Positions 7,794-16,277 of a stretch of DNA of 64,000 nucleotides are shown here, one piece after another. Position numbers and translations under genes: made by a program. This DNA comes from Chryseobacterium camelliae (GTDB lineage Bacteria > Bacteroidota > Bacteroidia > Flavobacteriales > Weeksellaceae). Position 1 is the first letter of the stretch, and each line of letters opens with the position of its first letter. Below the pieces are notes generated by a model. That model was not told the origin of the DNA. It did not search any database and saw only the letters and a list, made by a program, of their open reading frames with translations. The stretch is taken from assembly GCF_027920545.1 (NCBI RefSeq), contig NZ_CP115859.1, positions 3,007,001-3,071,000 of the forward strand, read 5' to 3'.

Positions 7794-10700
7794 CTAAATA
7801 AACAATCTATAATCATAACTTCGGCCCTCGTATCTGGCCAATAGTTTTCCGATTCGTGCTATCTGGTTGGAGGAATCGATTGTCGAGGGAAGTTTAGAAT
7901 ATAAGTCCAGTGAATTCCAGTTCATTTTTGTCAGACCAAGGATTTCCGTGGCGATCAGGTCAATGTTTGATTCTCCATAATGTTTTGTGATCTTGATGGG
8001 AGCAGGAATACTTCTTCCGCCGAGATAAAACTTATAATTCTGCTGTTTAACTGAAGGGACGATACCATGCGTCCATAAAAGGGCTGTCTTTTTATTTGTT
8101 ACAATACAGGTGCCCCTTGAAATGGGAAACCTGTCGACCTGAAGATTATTCTGGTAAACACTCATTGCGACAAACTTAGCGTCAATATCGTAGTTTATTT
8201 CGATCAGGTCGATTTTCTTTATTCCAGCTTGATTAAGGCTTGCTCTAATACCATTTATTTCATCTGTAGTGAATCTCGTCCTCTTATGAATTACTACTCT
8301 TTCGGGAAGTGTATCGAGGGATTGGTAAAAAAGTTCCCGTATGGATACCCCAAATTGGAAGGCATCTTTATAAGAAAGATAGGGGTTATTTTGTTTGTCC
8401 AAAACATAATTATCAATTTTTGAAAGTCTATACTTCAGCCCCTGGCCATTGGAATCATATATATGGCTGCATCCGATGACGATCTCCTGTTTGTCCTTTA
8501 TTCTGGAAACGCTATAACCAATTCCTGCATATGCAGTTTTCCTTTCTTGACTATTTAGAATCCATGGTGTTCTCAGTGATTTGACATAGAAAGATAATGA
8601 AAGCCACCAGTAGATTTGGCATTTCAGTTTATCATCTAATGTATCTTCCCTAATAAGCTGAGTGGATATGCCAATGGAAGCAGCAAAAGCTTTAATATTG
8701 TCATGGAGATCAAAGCTTTCGGTATCATTGATGTAGCTTTCAAAAAGCTGCCATTCCTCAGGAATAAATATTACAACTGAACTTGAACCTTGGATAGCTG
8801 ATATTTTCTGGATGCGGTCCTTTATCATATGCGCCAGTGCAACTGCATTTTCATGTGTCTGCTTTGAATTGTCACCAACAAAGTTGATGTCCATCCATGA
8901 TGAACTGCCCTGGGCAGTCGGAATATTTATGGGGATGTTGTAGGCTGCGAAAAATCCGGGATAATCGATGAGGTAGTCCGTATTAATTCCTTGGGTTGGA
9001 TGTTTGGAATTCAAACCCGAAAGAAAGCTAAAAAATCGCTGTGCGTATTTTGAGCCACAGATCACCGCTAAATTTATCTCGTTGGAATTTATAACGCCAT
9101 TAAGATTAACATCATAAGGACGGTTATTGATCAGGCCGCGCATAGGGTGGAAGTCCCTAAAATCATTGTTACTGGAGGTATTTTTAAAGATTAGTTGTGG
9201 CTCTAGAAACTGGACTCCACGAAATTGGGTCTGTTTTCCGTTGTAGTTCTGTGGAGTATAAGAACGGTACTTACTATCCAGTACATCAATTTCGCCATAC
9301 GCTGTATTGGCACTTATCTGGAACTCAAAACCTGTTCCGGATTTTGTGGGATATTCGAATATAAGTTTTCTATGACCAAACAGAACACCGGTCCAGAAAT
9401 GCAGTTCTTTGTCATATTTATCGTTATATAGCTTTTCAAGGATGCCCTTACTTACTTGCTGTTTCAAGGTCTTGGGAACTTCTGTCGGGGACTCCAAGTG
9501 TATTGTCGGAGCCAAGGCCAAATAGGCATATCTTTTATCAAAATAAAGCGAAAGGTACAGAGCGTTATGAACGGATACATCACCAATCCTGCTTTTGGCG
9601 TCTTTCAGCCATATTCTGTCCTTAAAGTTGGATCGCAGCTCTTTGGTCGCACAAAAGTGCTTTGCAACAGCCATTAACATCAGATTTTTAAAAGCGGTAA
9701 CATTCGCAATGTCGTGGTTGGAAATCTGTTCACGAACAATTTTGGATTGTAGATAAGGTCTAAAAACGGAGCTGATTTCACTAAGGGATCCAAGAGCGAA
9801 TACTTTGCCCTTAAACGGTACTGCCGATATAGTTGTTCTTTCAGTGAGTTCACGGAGAAAAGCCCAAGGTCTGTTGTGTCCGTAATCTACTTGAAACTGG
9901 AAGACTTCCTTAGGAAATACGATGGGATGGAGGTTGCTTTTAATGTATTTGTTAGTCTTGCCGAAATTCAGCTTAAAATCAGTGCTCACCGTTTCGTCCT
10001 TATCTGAGGCTTCTAGTACCTGCTGAATTTGATCGGATATACTCTTGTTATCCTCAAATATTGTCTTTGCAAGATGTATTAATGTCTTATCAAAGCCATC
10101 TGTCGAAATATAGTAGGCTTCTCTGCCCGAGACTCTCGCATGCCGAATCAGCTCCTCTACCTCTTTATTAATATTGTCACCGTATCCGCACCAGTAGAGG
10201 CGTCCGGTTCCCCTTTTCGAGAAAGCAGATTTAAGGGCATTCATCAACGAGACGTCACGTCCGCTATATCCGGCAACAATAAGATTTTTGTCCGTATGAT
10301 AGTTTCCTAAATGTTCTTTGAAAATTTCATCCTGAGAATCTAGTTCCTTATCTGTATTTTTTAATGTCGTATATTTATAGTCACCGTGTAAAGCAATACA
10401 AAGCAGTTCTTTTGTACTTTGATTTCTAAAGATCCGATCAGCATTATCTAGTGTTATTTCAATCGGTGTAAGATTATTTTGATGACCAGCCCTTACCATA
10501 AGGCCATCAAAATTGGTTGTCCATACTGATTTAACGATTCCCTGTCCAGCTAAAAAACAAAGTAATTTGTAGCCAATATATGGGTTTTTGTCTTCAATCA
10601 GACTTAAAAAATACTTCCTTCTATCCTCAGCTATAGGATATGCTTTTTCTGCATAATATGAATATTCTTCGTTGGTGTCCAGATCTGGAAATCCACCGTG

Positions 10701-10946
10701 GTTATCAAGCCATTTTTGGATGCTTTGGCGGACACCTTCATTCCTATGGTTCTTATAATATTCAGAAGCATTCAAATTCTTAGAGATGTAAATGTCCCTT
10801 TTCCATTCCCAAATACAATCATATGCGGATTGTATGCCAGAACTTATAGAGGCACCTGCACCAAGTAGGAATGAATGCGGAACATCAATATTACGTTTTA
10901 TTGAACGCAGAAATGCATCGTAATCTAAGTATAAATTTTCTTCCAT
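7794..10946 (-). CDS. single-chain SIR2-APAZ-Argonaute (fused short pAgo) defence protein
   Basis: A 1050-residue protein. Residues 1-300 form a SIR2 NAD-binding domain with GAGASISSG at 29-37, TTNFD at 143-147 (Asn145), LHGD at 186-189 (His187) and GYSGRD at 226-231. Residues about 330-590 are the APAZ-like region. Residues about 598-800 are MID, opening FHPMRGLINNRPYDV and closing with a Lys775/Gln777/Lys789 pattern before PW. PIWI runs from 805 to 1050 and ends YDYRLFI. The usual catalytic carboxylates are absent: AGIGYS (807-812) has Gly where the first Asp should be, and VVIHKRTRF (884-892) lacks the second. It should therefore bind guide and target without cleaving. Known relatives (short pAgo clade with SIR2-APAZ) deplete NAD when they sense invader DNA. 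The gene lies alone, beside a serine recombinase. Confidence 0.9.
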   Translation of the reverse strand: MEENLYLDYDAFLRSIKRNIDVPHSFLLGAGASISSGIQSAYDCIWEWKRDIYISKNLNASEYYKNHRNEGVRQSIQKWLDNHGGFPDLDTNEEYSYYAEKAYPIAEDRRKYFLSLIEDKNPYIGYKLLCFLAGQGIVKSVWTTNFDGLMVRAGHQNNLTPIEITLDNADRIFRNQSTKELLCIALHGDYKYTTLKNTDKELDSQDEIFKEHLGNYHTDKNLIVAGYSGRDVSLMNALKSAFSKRGTGRLYWCGYGDNINKEVEELIRHARVSGREAYYISTDGFDKTLIHLAKTIFEDNKSISDQIQQVLEASDKDETVSTDFKLNFGKTNKYIKSNLHPIVFPKEVFQFQVDYGHNRPWAFLRELTERTTISAVPFKGKVFALGSLSEISSVFRPYLQSKIVREQISNHDIANVTAFKNLMLMAVAKHFCATKELRSNFKDRIWLKDAKSRIGDVSVHNALYLSLYFDKRYAYLALAPTIHLESPTEVPKTLKQQVSKGILEKLYNDKYDKELHFWTGVLFGHRKLIFEYPTKSGTGFEFQISANTAYGEIDVLDSKYRSYTPQNYNGKQTQFRGVQFLEPQLIFKNTSSNNDFRDFHPMRGLINNRPYDVNLNGVINSNEINLAVICGSKYAQRFFSFLSGLNSKHPTQGINTDYLIDYPGFFAAYNIPINIPTAQGSSSWMDINFVGDNSKQTHENAVALAHMIKDRIQKISAIQGSSSVVIFIPEEWQLFESYINDTESFDLHDNIKAFAASIGISTQLIREDTLDDKLKCQIYWWLSLSFYVKSLRTPWILNSQERKTAYAGIGYSVSRIKDKQEIVIGCSHIYDSNGQGLKYRLSKIDNYVLDKQNNPYLSYKDAFQFGVSIRELFYQSLDTLPERVVIHKRTRFTTDEINGIRASLNQAGIKKIDLIEINYDIDAKFVAMSVYQNNLQVDRFPISRGTCIVTNKKTALLWTHGIVPSVKQQNYKFYLGGRSIPAPIKITKHYGESNIDLIATEILGLTKMNWNSLDLYSKLPSTIDSSNQIARIGKLLARYEGRSYDYRLFI

Positions 10947-11277
10947 TAATTTATTAAAGGTGTAATAATCCAGAGGTAATACAAGGCTGTTTTGCTTTGC
11001 TCACTTTAAGTTATATAAATATACCATAATTCTTCATCATCAGAGAGTGTTCAATCCCATTAATGTGTTGATAAGATTGTTGCTCCCTCTTTTTAATCGA
11101 TAAAGATATGTCTGAAAATTTTTAAAAAAAATATGGTTTTCCGCATTATGTAGTTAGTACTTTTTAAAAAGCCATTTTGTAAAAACATGTATAAAGACTC
11201 GTCAAATAAATTGTTCTGATTTTCGTTTAATATATAGGGGTTTTTAAATATAATAAAGATTATAATAATACTACGCC
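10947..11277. other. divergent intergenic region between the Argonaute and recombinase genes
   Basis: These 331 AT-rich bases hold the 5' leaders of both divergent genes. I see no coding frame, no convincing TTTG/TANNTTTG promoter pair and no long inverted repeat. Shared regulation of the two genes is possible but not shown. Confidence 0.5.
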
Positions 11278-12855
11278 ATGCAAGCCGTTTATCTGTACAT
11301 ACGAGTCAGTACTGATGAACAGGCTGTAAAAGGATATTCCCAACGCAGCCAGTTGGACCGACTTGTGCTTTATTGTAAAGATCACAATCTCATTGTTACC
11401 AAAACCATTTTCGAAGACTATTCGGCGAAAACATTCAACCGACCAGAATGGAACAAACTGTTCGCTGAACTTAAGCTCACTAAAAATCAATCTTCACTTA
11501 TTCTCTTTACTTATTGGGATCGATTCAGCCGCAATATTATGGACGCTTATAAGATGTTAGAAAGATTGCAGAGTATGAAAGTCTCCATTCAGGCAATTGA
11601 ACAGCAGTTAGACTTCTCAATCCCGGAAAGTAAAATTATGTTGGCAATGTATTGGGCTACTTCTGAAGTAGAAAACGATAGAAGAAGTCGTAACGTGCGT
11701 TTGGGAATGCAAAAAGCAAGACTAGAAGGAAGATGGATCAATAAAGCTCCTCTAGGATATAGAAATAAAATCACATCTGATGGAAAAAAATATATAGCCA
11801 TCTATGAGCCGGAAGCATATGTTATCCGTGAAGCTTTCACAGCTATAGTAAGACAAAATAAATACTGTTTAAATGACATATACAAAGAAGCGGTATCAAA
11901 TGGGCTTAATTGCAGCAGAAGTGCTTTTTACCGATTGGTAAGAAATCCTATTTATTGCGGTAAAATAAAAATTCCGGCATTTGAAAATAAACCAGAAAAA
12001 ATTGTTGAAGGTGCTCATGAGCGTGTTATACCTGTCATTTTATTTGATCAGGTTCAAAGAATAATAAAAGACACGGACTTAAACCATCCTAAGAAATTAA
12101 CTTCAAGAAAGATAGCTAATGAAAATTTAATTTTTAGAGGTATCCTACAATGTCCTAATTGTGGAAAGACGCTGACAGGAAGTGGCTCACAAGGCCACAT
12201 TAAAAAATATTACTACTACCACTGTATGGGGCATTGTTCATACCGGATAAGAGCTGACCTTTTCAATTTGAGTTTTCTTTCATTTCTTAAGCAGAATAGA
12301 GTGGTAGAACCATTTTTAGAGCTTGCAGATAGTATTTCAAAAGAAATTTACAGTGATGGACATCATGACTATATACAGAAAAAAGAGGAAATAAAGAAAG
12401 AAATGGAAAAGTTGATTGATAGGGGATTCAATGCACAAAAGCTATTTTCAAATGGAAACATTGACTATGATGATTATATACTAATAAGAAATCGTTGCCA
12501 GGAATCTTTAAAAGATAATACTGATAAATTGAGACAGCAGGCTTTAAAAATAGTGGCAGAAAAACATACAGAGAAAGGAACAGGTTATATAATTAACCAC
12601 TTAGGGGAGTTTTATGAAAATTCAGATACTACAACCAAACAGAGAATTATCAGGTTATGTTTTCCGGAGAAAGTAAAAGTAATAGAAGGGAATATTAATA
12701 AAATGCTATCAGAAACTGTTAAGGCCATATTTGGATTAACTGCTATGGAATCGAAAATCAAAGAAATCCATGGTCAGCAGATAGAGCAAAGAATAGGTGA
12801 TTTTTTTAAAGAATTATATTTTTTAGGCTATGAACAAAACTTGAAAAATATCTAA
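11278..12855 (+). CDS. large serine recombinase (site-specific integrase)
   Basis: A 525-residue integrase with the full three-part layout. Residues 1-150 form the resolvase catalytic core: YIRVSTDEQ with nucleophile Ser11, plus WDRFSRN at 80-86. Residues 155-275 form the recombinase domain. A zinc beta-ribbon follows, with Cys292, Cys295, Cys316 and Cys320. Residues about 370-430 look coiled-coil (KKEEIKKEMEKL). Such enzymes integrate or excise mobile DNA at short att sites without needing tRNA targets. It is intact and sits between the Argonaute gene and a tRNA operon, so it is the likely mover of the island. A fragment of a relative lies at 6236. Confidence 0.92.
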   Translation: MQAVYLYIRVSTDEQAVKGYSQRSQLDRLVLYCKDHNLIVTKTIFEDYSAKTFNRPEWNKLFAELKLTKNQSSLILFTYWDRFSRNIMDAYKMLERLQSMKVSIQAIEQQLDFSIPESKIMLAMYWATSEVENDRRSRNVRLGMQKARLEGRWINKAPLGYRNKITSDGKKYIAIYEPEAYVIREAFTAIVRQNKYCLNDIYKEAVSNGLNCSRSAFYRLVRNPIYCGKIKIPAFENKPEKIVEGAHERVIPVILFDQVQRIIKDTDLNHPKKLTSRKIANENLIFRGILQCPNCGKTLTGSGSQGHIKKYYYYHCMGHCSYRIRADLFNLSFLSFLKQNRVVEPFLELADSISKEIYSDGHHDYIQKKEEIKKEMEKLIDRGFNAQKLFSNGNIDYDDYILIRNRCQESLKDNTDKLRQQALKIVAEKHTEKGTGYIINHLGEFYENSDTTTKQRIIRLCFPEKVKVIEGNINKMLSETVKAIFGLTAMESKIKEIHGQQIEQRIGDFFKELYFLGYEQNLKNI

Positions 12856-12980
12856 AAATAAATATATTGAACATTAGGTTTCATAATATACATTTAAATA
12901 GAATTAATTGTCATAATTTCTTTAAAAATAAATTGGAATAATGTTGATTATTAGTATTTTATTTCGTGTTTTGTTTTTAA

Positions 12981-13026
12981 AAAAGTTCGAAACCTTTCTG
13001 AATGACTTGACAGGTTTCGAACTTTT
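12981..13026. repeat. 15-base perfect inverted repeat downstream of the recombinase
   Basis: Arms AAAAGTTCGAAACCT and AGGTTTCGAACTTTT are exact reverse complements around a 16-base spacer. A related half-site GAAAGTTCGAATCCT follows near 13086. It lies 125 bases after the recombinase stop in a 445-base gene-free stretch (12856-13300). There is no clean T-tract, so it could be a terminator, an att or protein-binding site, or a relic of tRNA T-arm-like sequence. The rest of the interval is AT-rich with nothing else recognisable. Confidence 0.6.
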
Positions 13027-13300
13027 GCCTCCAAGGAACATATGATTTGTGTTAAATGGTTGTTTTTTCACTGTTTTAATTTTGTGTAGAAAGTTCGAAT
13101 CCTGTTTGGATCATTGTGTTTTTAAAGAGTCTTAGCTTCAAAACAGACTGAAAAAGATAAAATATTTGTTTTCTTTAAGAGATATTTTGTTTTAGAAAAT
13201 AAAGAAAAACGGGGTAAAATACATTAAATAGGCTGATTGATGGGTATTTATAAATAAAATGACACCATTTGGCCTAAATTGTCCTAATGGTGTCATTAAG

Positions 13301-13374
13301 TGAGCGCGAAAGGATTCGAACCTTTGACCGTCTGCTTAGAAGGCAGATGCTCTATCCAGCTGAGCTACGCACCC
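13301..13374 (-). tRNA. tRNA-Arg (TCT)
   Basis: Cloverleaf on the minus strand. The acceptor GGGTGCG pairs with CGCGCTC, the anticodon stem TCTGC/GCAGA encloses loop CTTCTAA (anticodon TCT), and the T-arm holds GGTTCGAATCC. It is last in a Ser-Pro-Arg array, and its 3' end faces the accessory island. Confidence 0.95.
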
Positions 13375-13407
13375 ATTGAATAATTTTGAGAAAACTATTG
13401 AAAACTG

Positions 13408-13482
13408 TCGGGGCGGCAGGATTCGAACCTGCGACCTCCTGGTCCCAAACCAGGCGCGATGACCGGACTACGCTACGCCCCG
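13408..13482 (-). tRNA. tRNA-Pro (TGG)
   Basis: Minus-strand cloverleaf with a perfect acceptor stem CGGGGCG/CGCCCCG. The anticodon stem CCTGG/CCAGG has loop TTTGGGA, giving anticodon TGG. It is the middle gene of the array. Confidence 0.95.
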
Positions 13483-13500
13483 AAAAGATATATAGAAAAG

Positions 13501-13585
13501 CGGAGGGTAAGGGATTCGAACCCTTGCGACACTTTCGCGTCGACAGTTTAGCAAACTGCTCCGTTAACCACTCCGGCAACCCTCC
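13501..13585 (-). tRNA. tRNA-Ser (GCT)
   Basis: Minus-strand class II tRNA of 85 bases with the long variable arm expected of Ser. The acceptor stem is GGAGGGT/ACCCTCC and the anticodon loop TTGCTAA gives anticodon GCT. It is the first gene transcribed in the array. Confidence 0.95.
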
Positions 13586-13630
13586 TGTTTATCTTATTTT
13601 TTAATGATCGTTGTTCTGTTATTGCGAGTG

Positions 13631-13662
13631 CAAATATAGAACAGATTTCTTTATTTACCAAA
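13631..13662 (-). promoter_or_regulatory. flavobacterial promoter of the tRNA-Ser/Pro/Arg operon
   Basis: Read on the minus strand, TTTG (13659-13662) and TATATTTG (13631-13638) are 20 bases apart. This fits the Bacteroidota -33/-7 pattern TTTG / TANNTTTG and lies about 45 bases before tRNA-Ser. Confidence 0.75.
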
Positions 13663-13721
13663 TATTTTTCAAGAAAAATTTGTGTATTTTTACGCTAATA
13701 AATGATTAAAAAAATAAACCA

Positions 13722-14747
13722 ATGCGTAAGACATTATATATCATCGGCTTAAGTTTTTTTGTTTTTTCGTGCACTTCACAGAAAAGTGTTAAACAAAATA
13801 CTTCTCGTACGAATAAACAGGTAATACAGCCCAAAACAACGATTGCAAAGGCCAATAATGAAAAGCAAAAGCCTCAGATTACCCATGATGGAGGCTCAGA
13901 GTTTTTTACGACAAATATTGCAGATGCAACCAAAAATAATAATACAATAAGCTACGGTTCTATTGTGTCGGCAAAACCGGCTGGATACAAAGTGGTAAAA
14001 ACCTATTTTCCTGCTGTAGGACAGAATTTCAGACAGCGTTATTTAATTCTTCATTATACCGCTTTACCGGATGATAAATCGATCACAGTGCTTACACAGC
14101 AAGAAGTAAGTGCGCATTATCTTGTAAATAATACAGGAGATAACGAAATTTATCAACTGGTAGACGAAAATAAACGCGCTTATCATGCAGGCGTGAGCTC
14201 TTGGAGAAGTGATAAAAACCTTAATGATACTTCTATAGGCATAGAAATCGTGAACGCAGGCTTCAGAGCAGATTCAACGGGAAGTAGAGTATTTGCGGCT
14301 TTTAGTGATGATCAGATGAAAAAAGTAGCTGCATTGGCAAAAGATATTATTACAAGATATCAGATTCCACCAACGAATGTTTTGTCGCATTCGGATATTG
14401 CGCCGACCAGAAAACAAGATCCGGGGCCGCTGTTCCCATGGAAAAAGCTATATGACGAATATCAAATCGGAATGTGGTATGATGAAGCGACGAAACAGAC
14501 TTTCTTTGAACAGGCGCAGCTGGATTTTACAACAAAATATAATGAGCCGTCTTTTATTTTCCTGATCCAGACCACTTTGCAGAAATTTGGGTACGGAGTT
14601 GAGCTGAACGGAGCTTGGGATGATACTACTAAAAAGACAATTGAAGCGTTTCAGTATCATTTCAGACCTCAGAAATATGATGGAGTAATGGATGCGGAAA
14701 CCTGGGCAATTTTACAGGCTTTAAATCAAAAATATCCGATAAAATAA
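13722..14747 (+). CDS. N-acetylmuramoyl-L-alanine amidase lipoprotein with peptidoglycan-binding domain
   Basis: A 341-residue envelope enzyme that would cut the muramic acid-peptide bond of peptidoglycan. The lipoprotein signal ends FFVFSC at about Cys17. A linker follows, then an Amidase_2 domain (residues about 100-250). Zinc ligands are expected in LILHYTA, AYHAGVSSW and the SHSDIAPTRKQDPGP motif. The C-terminus (about 265-338) looks like a PG_binding_1 repeat (LQKFGYGVELNGAWDDTTKK, then FQYHF and GVMDAETWAIL). The domain order matches AmiD-like lipoproteins. It stands alone, with the tRNA operon diverging upstream and a terminator at 14760. Confidence 0.9.
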   Translation: MRKTLYIIGLSFFVFSCTSQKSVKQNTSRTNKQVIQPKTTIAKANNEKQKPQITHDGGSEFFTTNIADATKNNNTISYGSIVSAKPAGYKVVKTYFPAVGQNFRQRYLILHYTALPDDKSITVLTQQEVSAHYLVNNTGDNEIYQLVDENKRAYHAGVSSWRSDKNLNDTSIGIEIVNAGFRADSTGSRVFAAFSDDQMKKVAALAKDIITRYQIPPTNVLSHSDIAPTRKQDPGPLFPWKKLYDEYQIGMWYDEATKQTFFEQAQLDFTTKYNEPSFIFLIQTTLQKFGYGVELNGAWDDTTKKTIEAFQYHFRPQKYDGVMDAETWAILQALNQKYPIK

Positions 14748-14759
14748 GTAATTTTGAAG

Positions 14760-14784
14760 TGCATCTTTAAGGATGCATTTTTTT
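14760..14784 (+). terminator. terminator after the amidase gene
   Basis: TGCATC/GATGCA stem with a 6-base loop, followed by seven T. It covers an upstream in-frame ATG of the next gene at 14773, which argues against that start. Confidence 0.75.
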
Positions 14785-14814
14785 CAAGAAATCATTAAGT
14801 TAAAAAATATTTTA

Positions 14815-16215
14815 ATGGAAAATTATAGAAAGGAGAGCGATCTGTTAGGTGAACTAAATGTACCTGTAGACGCTTATTATGGTGTACAGACTCAAAGAGC
14901 GATAGAGAATTTTAAGATTTCGGGACAGCTGTTGTCTTCATATCCTGAATTCATAAAAGGGTTGGCTTTTGTAAAAAAAGCAGCGGCTAAAACCAATTAT
15001 GAACTGGGGCTTCTTGATGAAAATTTATATTTCAAAATTGCTGAAACTTGTGATGAACTTGTGAATGGAGAATTGCATGAGCAGTTTCCTGTAGATATGA
15101 TTCAGGGAGGAGCAGGAACTTCAGTCAATATGAATGCGAATGAAGTGATTGCCAACAGAGTATTGGAAAAGCTTGGAAAAAATAAAGGAGAATATGAATT
15201 CTGTTCTCCAAACGATCATATTAACCTTTCTCAGTCTACCAACGATGCTTATCCTACGGCAATCAAAATGGGATTGCTGCGGATGAATGATACTTTGGTA
15301 AGCAAGCTTGTGAAAATCGTTGAAGCGTTCCGTGAAAAAGGAAATGAATTTCAGGATGTCATTAAAATGGGGCGAACTCAGCTTCAGGATGCGGTTCCTA
15401 TGACTTTAGGACAGGAATTTGAGGCATTTGCTGCTACCCTGGAAGAAGATATCTCTAAACTGAATAATAACGCTAATTTATTCGTAGAAGTCAATATGGG
15501 GGCAACAGCCATCGGAACAGGAATCAATGCTCCGTTAGGCTATGCTACGCTTTGTGCTAAGAATCTTGCGGAAATTATCGGTTATCCTATCGTTTCTGCA
15601 CCGAATTTGGTAGAAGCAACTCCGGATACAGGATCGTACGTAATTTACTCTTCGGCAATGAAACGTTTAGCAGTGAAATTATCTAAAATCTGTAACGATT
15701 TAAGACTGTTATCATCAGGACCGAGAGCAGGGCTTTTTGAAATTAATTTACCTCCGATGCAGCCCGGTTCATCCATTATGCCGGGGAAAGTAAACCCTGT
15801 AATTCCGGAAGTAGTAAACCAGGTGTGTTATAAAGTAATCGGGAACGATCTTACCGTTACCTTTGCAGCAGAAGCAGGCCAGTTACAGCTGAACGTGATG
15901 GAACCTGTACTTTCTCATGCCATCATGGAAAACATCCATTTCCTTTGCAATGCTTTAGATACGCTTCGTGAAAAATGCGTAGTAGGAATTACTGCCAATA
16001 AAGAAGTGTGCTTAAACATGGTGAAACACAGTATCGGTATTGTAACGGCGTTAAACCCTTACATCGGGTACAAGCAGTCGACCCAGATTGCCAAAGAAGC
16101 GTTGGAAACAGGAAAAAGCGTGTATAACTTGGTCTTGGAAAAAGGAGTGCTTTCCCAGGAAAAACTGGATGAAATTCTTGATCCGAAAAATATGCTGAAA
16201 CCCCATAACAAATAA
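14815..16215 (+). CDS. aspA: aspartate ammonia-lyase
   Basis: A 466-residue cytosolic enzyme that converts aspartate to fumarate and ammonia reversibly. The family signature GSSIMPGKVNPVIPE of the aspartase/fumarase superfamily is intact, and the SS loop residues are present. Other conserved blocks are the N-terminal DLLGELNVPVDAYYGVQTQRA, GGAGTSVNMNANEVIANR and GRTQLQDAVPMTLGQEF. The ATG at 14815 is chosen over the upstream one because the protein then begins MENYRKESDLLG, as in the family, and because the earlier ATG lies inside a terminator. It is monocistronic, followed by a very strong hairpin. Confidence 0.95.
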   Translation: MENYRKESDLLGELNVPVDAYYGVQTQRAIENFKISGQLLSSYPEFIKGLAFVKKAAAKTNYELGLLDENLYFKIAETCDELVNGELHEQFPVDMIQGGAGTSVNMNANEVIANRVLEKLGKNKGEYEFCSPNDHINLSQSTNDAYPTAIKMGLLRMNDTLVSKLVKIVEAFREKGNEFQDVIKMGRTQLQDAVPMTLGQEFEAFAATLEEDISKLNNNANLFVEVNMGATAIGTGINAPLGYATLCAKNLAEIIGYPIVSAPNLVEATPDTGSYVIYSSAMKRLAVKLSKICNDLRLLSSGPRAGLFEINLPPMQPGSSIMPGKVNPVIPEVVNQVCYKVIGNDLTVTFAAEAGQLQLNVMEPVLSHAIMENIHFLCNALDTLREKCVVGITANKEVCLNMVKHSIGIVTALNPYIGYKQSTQIAKEALETGKSVYNLVLEKGVLSQEKLDEILDPKNMLKPHNK

Positions 16216-16220
16216 TACAA

Positions 16221-16261
16221 GCAAAAGATAAAAGCAATAATTTGTTGCTTTTATCTTTTGC
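16221..16261 (+). terminator. long terminator hairpin after aspA
   Basis: Perfect 17-base arms GCAAAAGATAAAAGCAA/TTGCTTTTATCTTTTGC around a 7-base loop, then CTTTTAC. It overlaps the first codons of the longest possible frame for the next gene, supporting a later start there. Confidence 0.85.
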
Positions 16262-16277
16262 CTTTTACTTTAAAAAA

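Noticed and set aside
13352..13604. Open frames of 72-75 codons on both strands (one reading GAAGFEPATSWSQTRR)
   Set aside because: They run across three tRNA genes. The GFEPATS-type protein is a well-known false prediction from tRNA sequence.
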